Notes under the pieces: generated by a model | Seen by the model: the letters and a program-made list of their open reading frames with translations, nothing else | Databases searched by the model: none | What the model was told of the DNA's origin: nothing | Position numbers and translations under genes: made by a program | Assembly: GCF_018260555.1 (NCBI RefSeq) | Contig: NZ_JAGLBB010000016.1 | Location: 1 to 47,611 of the forward strand | Length of the DNA: 47,611 nt | DNA from: Deinococcus sp. | GTDB lineage: Bacteria; Deinococcota; Deinococci; Deinococcales; Deinococcaceae | Direction: 5' to 3' | Shown here: piece by piece, positions 18,609-30,845 of the stretch | How positions within the stretch are numbered: the first letter of the stretch is position 1 | Layout: every line of letters begins with the position of its first letter

Positions 18609-21041
18609 TTACGGCGTGGCGGGCTGCACGGTCCCGGGTGCGGGGGCCGTTTTCGGGTCCGTGCCCGGTTCCAGCGGCGTTTTCGGGGTGGTCACTGATG
18701 GAATGCTGACTGGAGCGCCGCCCTGCACCCCTGCGGCCTTCAGCGCGTCCGGGTCGGCCTTCTCGTCTTTCAGCGGGGCGGGCGCGGGGTCCGGCGCGTA
18801 GGCGGGCAGGGCATCGATCTCGATGCGGCGCTGCACGATGTTCTCAGGGGGCGTGAACTCGGTCGCCAGTCGGTTGGTGACGCGGTCCAGGCTGACCATC
18901 GCGGTGCGCGGGTCGCTGCCGGTCGCCAGGTCCGTCTCGCGGTACTGCACCGGGGCGGGCACGTCGGTCTGAAGGTCGGTGTTCGCCGCGTCCCGGTACT
19001 GCGGGTCCAGCATGGCGATCTTGACGCCCGGCAAGACCTGGGGGTCGGGGGCGGCCACGTACTGAATGCCCGGTGGTTCGCTGAACTGACGCACCGGTTG
19101 ACCGGCGTGCGCGAGTTCCATCATGCGCCGCCAGATCGGGGCGTTCACGTACCCCGAGAAGTAGTACGTGGGCATCTCGCCGCCCTGCTGACGGCCCACC
19201 CACACGGACCCGGTGTACAGCGGGGTGGTCCCCACGAACCAGAAGTCCTTGGGCCCGTTACTGGTGCCGGTCTTTCCGGCGACCGGCCACTCGCCGAACT
19301 TGGCGCGTTCGGCCAGTCCACCCTGTGCGGCCGTCAGGTCGTTCACGACGCCGCGGATCATGTCCAGGCCCAGCCACGCGATCTGCGGCGTCCAGACCCG
19401 GCTGGGCTGCACGGGTTCACTGCTGGCGTCGTACAGGATCTCGCCACGAGCGGTCGTGACCTTGCTCAGGTAGCGGGGCGCGCGGTACAGGCCGCCGTTC
19501 ACGAAGGGCGCGTACGCGGCCGCCATCTTAATGGGCGTGGTTTCCACGGCGCCCAGCGCAGCGGCCAGTCCGGTTCCGTCGTTCGGAGCGACATCCAGTT
19601 CGCGGAGCTTGCTGAAGAACGTCTGCAGGCCGATCCGGTCGGCCAGTCGCACTGTCACGAGGTTCAGCGAACGGTCCAGCGCCTCGCGGATGGTCATGTT
19701 CCGGTACGTGGTGGCTCCCTCGAAGTTCTGCGGGGCGTACACGCCATCCTTGCAGCCGACGCACGGGAAGGTGATGGGCCGGTCCTCCTCGCGGTGCGTC
19801 TGGTCCAGCCCGGTCGACAGGGCCGTGGTGTACAGCAATGGCTTGATGGTCGAACCGATCTGCCGCTGTCCCTGCGCGGCGTTGTTCCAGTCGGCCGGCG
19901 GCTTGCTGCCCTGCAACTTCTGCCCGATCATGCCCAGCACCTCGCCGGTGTAGGGGTTGAGAATCGTGGCGGCCAGGGTCGCGCCGGGCGGCAGGCCGCT
20001 CGCCTCGCGGCTGGCGGTCTCCACGGCGTTCTGCGCTTTGGGGTCCAGCGTGGTGTACACGCGCAGGCCGCCGGAACCGTATACCTTCTCGCGCCCGAAA
20101 CGGCGCACGAGTTCGTTTTCCACCTGCCGCATGAAGTGCGGGGCGCGCACGGTCGTCACGGCCTTCAGTTCCTTTTGCGTGCGGTCTACCAGCTTGGCAC
20201 TGGTGACGGCCCCAGACGCGTCATACGTGACCTGCCAGCCGCGCGGTTGCAGCTTTTCCTTCCAGGCGGCGTCCATCTGCGCCTGCGTGATCCAGTGGTC
20301 CTCGACCATGCGGGTCAGCAGGACGCGCATCAGCGGGCGGGTCGCCTTGTAATCGAAGTACCGTCCGGCCCTGGGGACCAGCACGGTCAGGTACGCGCTC
20401 TGCGCCAGGGTCAGGTTCTTCGGCGTGGTCCGGAAGTACGCCTGGGCAGCCGAGTAGATGCCGTACAGTTCGACCGGCCCCCCGTCCCCCCAGTAGATGG
20501 CGTTCAGGTAATTCTGAAGAATCTCTTCCTTGGTAAAGAACCGCTCGACCTGCACGCTCAGCATCCATTCCTTGAATTTGCGGTCCGCCGTGCGCGCCTG
20601 CTGGTACTCGTCGAGCAGCAGGGTGTTCTTGATGAGCTGGTTGGTCAGGGTGCTGCCGCCCTGCACGCTGTCGCCGCGCGCGGCACGCTGGAACTGCCGC
20701 CCCAGACCGTAGGGGTCCAGGCCGTAGTGCTCGAAGAAACGGCGGTCCTCGTTACTGATGAGCGCCGCCATCATGAACGGACTGATCTCGTTCAGGGTGA
20801 CGATGGTGCGGCTGATCGCCTGATCGCCCACACGCGGAATCAGGCTGCCCAGCGGCGTGTTGTCCCGCGCGAACACCTTCGTTTCGGCTCCCAGCGAGCG
20901 GGTCAGGTTGTCCAGCTCGCGGTAGTCCGGCAGTTCACGGGTCCATTTCAGGCCGTAGGTGGCCGCGACGCCCACACCAGCGACCAGGGCCGCCAGCACG
21001 AACGAAGTCAGGAATTTAAGGAAACGTCCGAGAAAGATCAT
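18609..21041 (-). CDS. Class A penicillin-binding protein (PBP1A-type transglycosylase/transpeptidase)
   Basis: An 810-residue bifunctional peptidoglycan synthase. An N-terminal membrane anchor (about 8-30) is followed by a GT51 transglycosylase domain with the catalytic glutamate in SNEDRRFFEHYGLDP (Glu98) and GGSTLTNQLIKN. The transpeptidase domain shows the serine motif STIK (in QIGSTIKPLLY), SLN (in LDRSLNLVTVRL) and KTGT (in VAGKTGTSNGPKDF). The last 130 residues form a Pro/Asp/Ala-rich tail unlikely to be folded. Such enzymes polymerise and crosslink glycan strands outside the cytoplasmic membrane; Deinococcus has a thick wall needing this. It is a single gene between terminators at 18554 and 21113. 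All motifs are intact. Confidence 0.95.
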   Translation of the reverse strand: MIFLGRFLKFLTSFVLAALVAGVGVAATYGLKWTRELPDYRELDNLTRSLGAETKVFARDNTPLGSLIPRVGDQAISRTIVTLNEISPFMMAALISNEDRRFFEHYGLDPYGLGRQFQRAARGDSVQGGSTLTNQLIKNTLLLDEYQQARTADRKFKEWMLSVQVERFFTKEEILQNYLNAIYWGDGGPVELYGIYSAAQAYFRTTPKNLTLAQSAYLTVLVPRAGRYFDYKATRPLMRVLLTRMVEDHWITQAQMDAAWKEKLQPRGWQVTYDASGAVTSAKLVDRTQKELKAVTTVRAPHFMRQVENELVRRFGREKVYGSGGLRVYTTLDPKAQNAVETASREASGLPPGATLAATILNPYTGEVLGMIGQKLQGSKPPADWNNAAQGQRQIGSTIKPLLYTTALSTGLDQTHREEDRPITFPCVGCKDGVYAPQNFEGATTYRNMTIREALDRSLNLVTVRLADRIGLQTFFSKLRELDVAPNDGTGLAAALGAVETTPIKMAAAYAPFVNGGLYRAPRYLSKVTTARGEILYDASSEPVQPSRVWTPQIAWLGLDMIRGVVNDLTAAQGGLAERAKFGEWPVAGKTGTSNGPKDFWFVGTTPLYTGSVWVGRQQGGEMPTYYFSGYVNAPIWRRMMELAHAGQPVRQFSEPPGIQYVAAPDPQVLPGVKIAMLDPQYRDAANTDLQTDVPAPVQYRETDLATGSDPRTAMVSLDRVTNRLATEFTPPENIVQRRIEIDALPAYAPDPAPAPLKDEKADPDALKAAGVQGGAPVSIPSVTTPKTPLEPGTDPKTAPAPGTVQPATP

Positions 21042-21112
21042 GAGGTCACCGGGAGAACGTCAGGGCGCGGCCCTGAGGGGCGTGAGGATCGGCGTCGGCC
21101 ATGAGTGAAGGC

Positions 21113-21137
21113 CCGGCCGACAGCCGGACCCGGCCGG
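21113..21137 (-). terminator. Terminator of the diguanylate cyclase/receiver operon
   Basis: CCGGCCG (21113-21119) and CGGCCGG (21131-21137) form the stem, read on the minus strand and followed by GCCTTCAC. It lies 12 bp past the receiver gene's stop. Confidence 0.65.
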
Positions 21138-21149
21138 AAGAAAAGGGGC

Positions 21150-21527
<378 letters not shown>

Positions 21528-21606
21528 GCGGATCATGATAGTGCAGCGCGCATGAAAAAATTCCACATCAAGCGCCGCTGCCCGGCCGCTGCTCCGTGAC
21601 CCCCGC

Positions 21607-22689
21607 TCAGCCCATCTGCGTGCGGCGCAGATCGGCCAGGTGCACGTCGTTGCGTCCCTTCTGTTTCGCGGTGTACATGGCCGCGTCGGCGCGCTCCAGC
21701 ACCCGCTCCGGGTCCTCGCCCGCATGCGCGGTCGCCACGCCGAAGCAGGCGGTCACGCCACTCACGTTCCCGTGCCGCTGGTGCCGCAGCTCCAGGCGCA
21801 TGGCGTCCAGCAGCGACCGCACGTGCCGGTCACGCTGCTCGGGCAGGATCAGCAGGAACTCCTCGCCGCCCCAGCGGGCCGCCGCCCCGCCCTGTGGCAG
21901 GTGACCCAGCGCCACCTGCGCCACGCCGCGCAGCACCAGATCGCCCGTGGCATGCCCGTGCATGTCGTTGACACGTTTGAAGTGATCCAGGTCGAACAGC
22001 ACCAGCGTGTACGTCTCACCCTGGCGGGTCAGGGCACTCAGGCGCTCCTCGGCCGCGCGGCGGTTGGCCAGTCCGGTCAGGGTGTCCGTGTAGGCGGCGG
22101 TGTGCGACTCCAGCAGCCGCATGCGCTGCACGCCCAGCGTCGCCTGTATGACTGTCATGACCCCGCCTACCAGCAGGAACTGCACGGAGGCGCCCGTCAG
22201 GTGCGTGCGCGTCAGCGGGGAAACCGTGAACAGCAGGTGGTAGGTGCAGATCAGCACCGACAGGATCAGGATCGCGGCGGCCAGTCGGGTTGCCTGACGG
22301 GGTGGAAACACCAGGAACGCGGCCGCGTACAGCACCGCGAACCAGTAGGTGTTCTCCATCAGCGTCCAGGACGTGCGGGGCATCACGTTGAACTGGTGAT
22401 TCAGGGCCAGTAGCACGTACGCGGCCGTTCCGGCAAAAGCGCCCGTCACGGCGGTCTGAAGGGTGAGTTGCCCGGCACTCAGCAGCAGTTGCAGGCTCAG
22501 CATGATCAGAGACAGCAGCGGGAGTGCCCACACGTCCAGCGGATCGAAGTGGGGAGCCTGCGAGATCAGCGCGGCCCCGCAGGCCAGGCAGGCCAGCCAG
22601 ACCAGGGTCATGAACATGCGGCCCTGCCCGGCGTGCCAGGAGACCGGTTCGGGCACGGTGGGAGCGGAGCGGCGCAAGAACTTGAACAA
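21607..22689 (-). CDS. Membrane-bound diguanylate cyclase (GGDEF domain)
   Basis: A 360-residue protein with about six hydrophobic helices (residues 25-190) and a C-terminal GGDEF domain. Its features are DTLTGLANR (202-210), FDLDHFKRVND, and the active-site signature GGEEF (274-278), expected to condense two GTP into cyclic di-GMP. The RxxD inhibitory site that normally lies five residues before the signature is replaced by PQGG, so classical product inhibition should be absent. The start is TTG 22689; ATG 22617 is an alternative, as no clear Shine-Dalgarno supports either. The stand-alone receiver gene follows. The membrane part matches no named sensory module I recognise. Confidence 0.9.
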   Translation of the reverse strand: MFKFLRRSAPTVPEPVSWHAGQGRMFMTLVWLACLACGAALISQAPHFDPLDVWALPLLSLIMLSLQLLLSAGQLTLQTAVTGAFAGTAAYVLLALNHQFNVMPRTSWTLMENTYWFAVLYAAAFLVFPPRQATRLAAAILILSVLICTYHLLFTVSPLTRTHLTGASVQFLLVGGVMTVIQATLGVQRMRLLESHTAAYTDTLTGLANRRAAEERLSALTRQGETYTLVLFDLDHFKRVNDMHGHATGDLVLRGVAQVALGHLPQGGAAARWGGEEFLLILPEQRDRHVRSLLDAMRLELRHQRHGNVSGVTACFGVATAHAGEDPERVLERADAAMYTAKQKGRNDVHLADLRRTQMG

Positions 22690-22772
22690 GGAAAACCCCA
22701 GGCGGTCGGCTTGTGAGCGGGTTCAGGCGCACAACAGCCCGGACAGAGAAGGAGGAAAGTGGACCACGGAAA

Positions 22773-22948
22773 TCGTACGGACTCTGGTTGAATGCTGCGG
22801 GTAAGCTTTCAAGCCCGGACGGATTCGGAGACTGGCGGCCCCCAACGAACAGGAACCCAGCAAACAGGAGTGCGGAGGATCTGAGGCGTGGAGCTCACCA
22901 CCCGGTGTGTTGGCGGGGTGTGAACGCAACAGACGGCAGTCCGTATCG
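22773..22948 (+). repeat. Related mobile repeat with different interior (copy 8)
   Basis: TCG (22773-22775), left end TACGGACTCTGG, a 165-bp interior unlike the other copies, right end GCAGTCCGTA, TCG (22946-22948). The flanking triplets are identical, supporting insertion by the same mechanism. It fills much of the 517-bp gap 22690-23206 between the cyclase and tdk, which carries no gene I can support. Confidence 0.65.
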
Positions 22949-23072
22949 GACCCAGACAGCAGGGGCCGCGTGACCGTGATCTGGCTGGACAGACCTGCTC
23001 GGGAGACCTGACGTGAACCCGTCCCGTTCAGCTTACCCGAACGTCTGTGATAAGCGGATACCATTTGTAAGG

Positions 23073-23206
23073 TCCTACAGATTCCGATTGATCCGGGACA
23101 GTTCTGAATCCATCGGAGCGGAAGCGGGTGGGAACAGCAGACGCCCCTTCGCGGTATGGAGCGGAGTCCGTATTGGCTGTTGCAGACGTGTCCACCGGCG
23201 TCCGTA

Positions 23207-23209
<3 letters not shown>
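23073..23209 (+). repeat. Dispersed MITE-like repeat, copy 9 (short form, composite right end)
   Basis: The left end TACAGATTCCG and the left stem module (GATTGATCC/GAATCCATC) are followed directly by GGTATGGAGCGGAGTCCGTATT, the short form without the GC hairpin. A further 36 bp lead to a second right end GCGTCCGTA plus TCA (23207-23209). That TCA is the stop codon (TGA) of tdk on the minus strand. Confidence 0.75.
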
Positions 23210-23845
<636 letters not shown>

Positions 23846-23904
23846 AGAGCATTGCTGTGAATCCTGCCTGGACAGCGGCTAAGGCGGCCTGTAGGGCAGC
23901 AGAA

Positions 23905-23931
23905 CGCCCCCGGACACGGGGGTCGGGGGCG
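23905..23931 (-). terminator. Terminator of rpmE
   Basis: CGCCCCCG (23905-23912) pairs with CGGGGGCG (23924-23931). On the minus strand it is followed by TTCTGCTG. It lies about 20 bp past the L31 stop. Confidence 0.7.
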
Positions 23932-23949
23932 CAGACTGAGCGGGGGGGC

Positions 23950-24168
<219 letters not shown>

Positions 24169-24284
24169 GGGTGCCTCCGCCGCCACGTCTGTCACCACCG
24201 ACCGGTGGGTGTGCGTAGCGGGCAACCCTGCCAGTGTACACCACCCGCCCCACTTCTGACCAGGGGGGCGGGCGAGGCGGAAGG

Positions 24285-25310
24285 TCAGGGGAGCAGCGCG
24301 CCCAGGTGGTCCACGCATGGCCAGTCCCGCTCCCAGCCGGGCCAGGAGTGCCCCAGCCGCAGCGCGGGGCGCAGCTGCGGCGGAACGCGCAGGCCCCGCG
24401 CGCCGATCAGGGCGCCCACCACGCACGCGACCGTGTCGCTGTCGTCGCCCAGCAGCGCGGCCGGTTCCACGCACTCCAGCCAGTCCGCGCCGCGTGCGTG
24501 CGCCACGGCCGCTTCCAGGGTGTCCAGAACGAAGCCGCTCTGCGAGGTCACGTGCCCGGTCAGTCCCGCGCGCACCCGCGAGCGCACCTCGCCCCGCGCG
24601 GCCCGGTCCCGCTCGCGGAACGCCGCGTGGGCCGCCTGCGAATCCACCCCCAGCACCCCAGCCTCCACCAGCGCCAGGCGTGCATCGAACCCCTCTGTGA
24701 CGCGCAGGGCCGTGTCCGCCGCCGCCTCGTAGTCACTGCCTGCCAGGGCCTCCATGAAAGCTGTCAGGAACACCGAGGCGTGCACGCAGCGCGGATCGGC
24801 GTGCGTGAGGGCCGTCACCACCGCCGACTCGCGCGCCAGCGCCTCTCCGCGGAACCCGGCCAGGAACGGGGCCGCGATTCTCATCAGGCCGCCGTTCCCC
24901 GCGCCGTTCAGCCCGCTCTCCTGCCACGCCAGCGCCCCGCCGTCCAGCCGCTCCGGCTGACGCAGGGTGATCTGTAGCGCCCGGCGCGTCAGGCCGCCCA
25001 CGTCCGGCGGCGCGGCCGCCAGCCAGTCCCGCAGCGCCGACAGCACCGCCGGGTGCGCCACTCCCCCCGGCGCGCCCGCCCCGGCTGCGCGGTACCCCAG
25101 CAGGGTCGCGGCCACCATCTGACTGTCATCGGTCGCCTCGCCCGGCGCGAACCCGAACACGCTGCCCGGCTGGTAGCCCCGGATCCGCTCGCCGTACTGC
25201 GCGCGAATGGACGCCGGAGACTTGAATTCCGTCGCCGCGCCCAGGGCGTCGGCGGCACACAACGACAGCAGCGTTTCGAACGCGTCATTCATCCGGGCAG
25301 CATCACTCAT
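24285..25310 (-). CDS. ADP-ribosylglycohydrolase family protein
   Basis: A 341-residue all-helical protein from ATG 25310. The dinuclear magnesium site characteristic of the DraG/ARH fold is visible: ADALGAATEF near the N-terminus, ATDDSQM in the first metal-binding helix, GNGGLMRIAPF in the middle, and LLGDDSDTVACVVGALIGA near the C-terminus with the DDSDT ligands. Family members remove ADP-ribose from proteins, nucleic acids or small molecules. No partner ADP-ribosyltransferase is encoded nearby, so the substrate cannot be named; reversal of toxin-type or damage-linked ADP-ribosylation is possible. The open frame extends upstream to 25688, but that part is low-complexity Arg/Ala sequence. 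Confidence 0.9.
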   Translation of the reverse strand: MSDAARMNDAFETLLSLCAADALGAATEFKSPASIRAQYGERIRGYQPGSVFGFAPGEATDDSQMVAATLLGYRAAGAGAPGGVAHPAVLSALRDWLAAAPPDVGGLTRRALQITLRQPERLDGGALAWQESGLNGAGNGGLMRIAAPFLAGFRGEALARESAVVTALTHADPRCVHASVFLTAFMEALAGSDYEAAADTALRVTEGFDARLALVEAGVLGVDSQAAHAAFRERDRAARGEVRSRVRAGLTGHVTSQSGFVLDTLEAAVAHARGADWLECVEPAALLGDDSDTVACVVGALIGARGLRVPPQLRPALRLGHSWPGWERDWPCVDHLGALLP

Positions 25311-25614
25311 GGCCCGATGGTCGCACGTCCCGGCCCCCCACACCTGCCGGAGCTGTGCCCTACGCCCGCCCGCACCCACTGATCTGGAACGCGCCCCGCA
25401 TCCCCGCGCGCCCCCGGGACACCCTGCGGCCCTTCCTGCTGGCTCACTGACCTGATCGGCCGTCAGGAAACCGGTGCGCGCCGACAGGGACGCCACATGT
25501 GCCGCCGCGCGGCGGCCCCGACCGACCGACCGGCCCGGGCGGCTGTTGCCGAGCGGGTCACGCGCTGAACAAAAGTGACCTCCCGTCAGGCATGATGGGC
25601 GCAGCGGAGGACGA
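25311..25614. other. Intergenic region between divergent genes
   Basis: A gap of about 300 bp between the ADP-ribosylglycohydrolase and the unknown gene at 25615. I see an imperfect hairpin around 25447-25466 (CTGAC/GTCAG) and a GTCAC/GTGAC inverted pair at about 25557-25579, just upstream of the start at 25615. There is no repeat copy and no credible small ORF. Confidence 0.3.
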
Positions 25615-26382
25615 ATGAGCGCGATTACGCGAACGAACAGCAGAGGCGACACCCCGGACCGAGAAGGCGCCGGCCGTGACGCCCGCACCGAATACGGCCG
25701 CGCCGAGCAGAGCCCGGCGCTACCCGCCCACCCCAGCTGGCGCTTCCAGGATTACTTTGAACTGTGGGCCGACTGGCTCGAACGCAACTCGGCCGGACAC
25801 TGGCAGCCGCACCAGAGCGTCATGCAGCGCACCTTCCGCACCCGTGAAGAAACCCTGCTGCACGCCGAACGGTTCATCACGCGCGGCGACTTCCCCATGG
25901 GGCGCGGCAACGCCACCCCTGTCACGCTGCTGCGCAACCGCCGCGAGTCCCTCCTGGCCGCCTTCCGCGAGGCCGAAGGTGACGGCGTCACCCTGATCCG
26001 CGAGGTGATCTTTCCGGTCGGCGAGTACGCCCTGAGCCTGAAAGTCACCCGCGAACGCGTGGCCGAACCGGTCCGCACCACCTTCAGCAGCGCCGCCAAC
26101 CCCCTGCGCAGCCTCGCCGGACAACCCGTGAAACTGACGGTGCTGATCGAACACCCCTACGACGTGCTGGAACGCGCGGTCGGCCACCTGAACCTGGGCG
26201 ACCGGGCCGCGCAGGTCGGCACGCACACGCAGGAATTTGCGCCCGGCACGGTCGTCACGGGCGTCCCATACCGCCACGCGACCGTCAGCGTCCCGCGCGG
26301 CCTGCTGAAAAAACCCCTGCTGTACCGCTACGAAGTCGTGGAACCAGGCCCCGAGGACACCCCGCTGCCCACTGGCACCTGA
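25615..26382 (+). CDS. Unknown cytoplasmic protein, 255 residues
   Basis: ATG 25615 has a good Shine-Dalgarno (GCGGAGGA). The first 40 residues are charged and low in hydrophobics (disordered). The rest is a single soluble alpha/beta domain starting HPSWRFQDYFELWADWLERN, with TREETLLHAERFITRGDFPMGRG, VTLIREVIFPVGEYALSLKVTRERV and PVKLTVLIEHPYDVLERAVGHLN. No signal peptide, membrane helix or catalytic motif is evident and I do not recognise a family. It is convergent with the next gene, 16 bp apart. The ribosome site, length and composition make it a real gene, perhaps lineage-specific. Confidence 0.65.
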   Translation: MSAITRTNSRGDTPDREGAGRDARTEYGRAEQSPALPAHPSWRFQDYFELWADWLERNSAGHWQPHQSVMQRTFRTREETLLHAERFITRGDFPMGRGNATPVTLLRNRRESLLAAFREAEGDGVTLIREVIFPVGEYALSLKVTRERVAEPVRTTFSSAANPLRSLAGQPVKLTVLIEHPYDVLERAVGHLNLGDRAAQVGTHTQEFAPGTVVTGVPYRHATVSVPRGLLKKPLLYRYEVVEPGPEDTPLPTGT

Positions 26383-26398
26383 GCGTCAGGCGCGCAGT

Positions 26399-26947
26399 TC
26401 ACCGAGCGACGCCAGTGGCACGGACCCCCGGTACAGCACGTGCGGCACGTCCATCCAGGATCAGCGGCGCGCCGGCTGGAAGGGCATGCAGGCGCGCCAG
26501 CGTCCCGGCCGGGGGCACGCTGACGGCCCGCAGCGTCCGGGCGTCCAGGGGCCGCTCGTCGGCCGGGTCATGTTCCGGCTTCACCCCACCCGGCCAGGGC
26601 CGGGGCAGATGCACGCAGGCCTGCGCCGGGTCCAGATCAGCCGCGCTCAACGTCCAGAACCGGACAGGCGGCACCTCGCGTCCAGTGGCGCGCACGGCGT
26701 CCAGCAGTGGCCCCGGATGCACGGGGGAGAAGAACAGCACGTCGTTCCACAGGCAGTCCAGCCGCCCCACGCGCTCCTGCATCAAGGCCTCGCGGCCCAC
26801 GTACTTGGCGGCCTCACGGGCATACACGTCCGGGTGAAGCTCCCGCAGGACATTCAGGGGCAGCAGGTGATCGCCGCGCACGTCCCGCACCGCCCGGGGG
26901 TACAGCGTGAACGGGCGCAGGGCCGCAGGGTCACTCGATTCCGGCAT
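26399..26947 (-). CDS. Unknown protein, possibly frameshifted near its C-terminus
   Basis: A 182-residue protein from ATG 26947: ALRPFTLYPRAVRDVRGDH, HPDVYAREAAKYVGREALMQ, LDCLWNDVLFFSPVHPG and PVRFWTLSAADLDPAQA. I do not recognise a family. The last 20 residues of the annotated frame (GRAARAVPGVRATGVAR) are low quality, while the neighbouring frame from about 26455 reads MDVPHVLYRGSVPLASLGEL and ends at TGA 26386-26388. That looks like a genuine C-terminus, so a one-base change near 26455 may have shifted the frame. It lies divergent from the valS T-box leader. Confidence 0.55.
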   Translation of the reverse strand: MPESSDPAALRPFTLYPRAVRDVRGDHLLPLNVLRELHPDVYAREAAKYVGREALMQERVGRLDCLWNDVLFFSPVHPGPLLDAVRATGREVPPVRFWTLSAADLDPAQACVHLPRPWPGGVKPEHDPADERPLDARTLRAVSVPPAGTLARLHALPAGAPLILDGRAARAVPGVRATGVAR

Positions 26948-27025
26948 CGGCCCATCATGCGGCCCACCTGGGCCGTGCGGGACGTGCGCCCTCTGGCAGA
27001 TGCGCTGATCCCCCCCCGCCCGCCC

Positions 27026-27031
27026 TATACT
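27026..27031 (+). promoter_or_regulatory. -10 box of the T-box/valS transcript
   Basis: TATACT (27026-27031) lies just before the start of the T-box leader. The -35 region is weak (CTGAT near 27005-27009). The same hexamer precedes the SMR leader at 36676. Confidence 0.55.
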
Positions 27032-27315
27032 GCGGGGGCAGTGACCGGGAAGAGTACCCGCGGAACGCACCCACAGGAAGCCCGCCCCGAGACTGAGAGG
27101 GCGGTGCGGGAGGCACCCGGCGAACGTCGCCCGCGAGCAGGTCGGCAGAAATCCCCCGCGCCGGGAGAGAGTAGATCCGCCCGGGTGCGCCCGACACAGC
27201 GCGACGAGCGCCCCGCCCACAGCGGGGAAGAGCGGTGGTACCGCGGGACGGTCACGTGACGTCTCGTCCGCAGGAGGCCTGTTCAGCAGAGGCCCGGCGG
27301 ACGGGACGTTTTCTT
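27032..27315 (+). ncRNA. Valine T-box riboswitch leader
   Basis: The leader has the T-box layout. Stem I begins with AGTGA (kink-turn-like) and GGGAAGAGTA, followed by distal-loop features GAGAGGGCGGTG. The specifier candidate is GUC (27126-27128) in CGAACGTCGC, a valine codon. The conserved T-box sequence AGCGGTGGTACCGCGG is at 27231-27246; its UGGU (27236-27239) pairs with the NCCA end of uncharged tRNA whose discriminator base is A, as in tRNA-Val. CTCGTCC follows at about 27263-27269 and forms part of the terminator. Uncharged tRNA-Val should favour the antiterminator and raise expression of the Nudix-valS operon. The T-box element is unmistakable; the GUC reading is inferred from position. 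Confidence 0.9.
27259..27315 (+). terminator. T-box-controlled intrinsic terminator
   Basis: ACGTCTCGTCCGC (27259-27271) pairs with GCGGACGGGACGT (27297-27309) over 13 bp with one G-U, followed by TTTTCTT. An inner GGCC/GGCC helix may form too. The 5' arm also holds the segment used by the antiterminator, so the two folds exclude each other. Confidence 0.9.
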
Positions 27316-27355
27316 GATTCCCGCCGCCTCGTTCCCACCGGAGGTGCTCGTTCGT

Positions 27356-27853
27356 ATGGTCACGTTCTACCCAACCCAGCCAGTTGCCCGCGCCGACGCC
27401 GCCGCGCGCGGCCTGCGCGAGAAGGTCGTGTGCTTCGTGGTGCGCGGCGAGGCCAGCCCGGAATTGCTGGTGTTCGATCACGTGCCGGACGACAGCGGCG
27501 TGCAACTCCCGGCGGGCGGCGTGGAACCCGGCGAGATGCCAGAGCAGGCCGCCCTGCGTGAACTGCGCGAGGAATCCGGCCTGAATCTCACTGGCCCGGA
27601 GTACCTGACCTCATACCTGTGGGAGGCACAACTGCCGCAGCGGTTTACGCGGCAGGTCTGCCACGCGTTCCTGTTCCGCGCCCCTCACGACCTGCCCCAC
27701 ACCTGGGAGTGCGACGCGGACGGCGAGCGGTTCGCGTTCCGCTGGGCCCTGCTGCACGCGCCTGCGCTGGACTGGGAGATGGACGCCGCCCTGCCGTGGG
27801 TGTGCGCGGCCCTGCACCCCGCCCCATCGTCTGCCCACGCGGATGGTCCGTAA
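27356..27853 (+). CDS. Nudix hydrolase
   Basis: A 165-residue protein from ATG 27356, with GGAGG (27340-27344) 11 bases before it. It has a perfect Nudix box GVEPGE...RELREESGL (Gx5Ex7REUxEExGU) preceded by VQLPAGG. The rest of the fold (KVVCFVVRGEASPELLVFDH and RQVCHAFLFRAP) is typical. Nudix enzymes hydrolyse nucleoside diphosphates linked to another group; Deinococcus has an unusually large set of them. The substrate is not readable. It is the first gene downstream of the valine T-box and lies about 100 bp before valS, so it should rise when valyl-tRNA runs short. That is an unexpected regulon for a Nudix protein. The ORF is open to 27314, but that start lies inside the terminator tail. 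Confidence 0.88.
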   Translation: MVTFYPTQPVARADAAARGLREKVVCFVVRGEASPELLVFDHVPDDSGVQLPAGGVEPGEMPEQAALRELREESGLNLTGPEYLTSYLWEAQLPQRFTRQVCHAFLFRAPHDLPHTWECDADGERFAFRWALLHAPALDWEMDAALPWVCAALHPAPSSAHADGP

Positions 27854-27953
27854 TCTGTCATCCTACCGAATTGACTGCCGACTCGCCCCTGGCCCGCCGC
27901 CCCGCTGCCCCACTGCCCCGTTCTGATTGCCCCCGTTTCAAGGAGATCCGCGC

Positions 27954-30767
<2,814 letters not shown>

Positions 30768-30777
30768 CCCCATGAGA

Positions 30778-30810
30778 GAAGGCCAGACCCTGAAGTGGGG
30801 TCTGGCCTTC
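30778..30810. terminator. Intrinsic terminator between valS and the cysteine desulfurase
   Basis: GAAGGCCAGACCC (30778-30790) and GGGTCTGGCCTTC (30798-30810) form a perfect 13-bp stem with a 7-nt loop between convergent genes. It is symmetrical, so it can serve both strands. Confidence 0.85.
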
Positions 30811-30845
30811 CTGCTTGCCGGGAGTCGGCGTGCGCTGTTCCCGCT

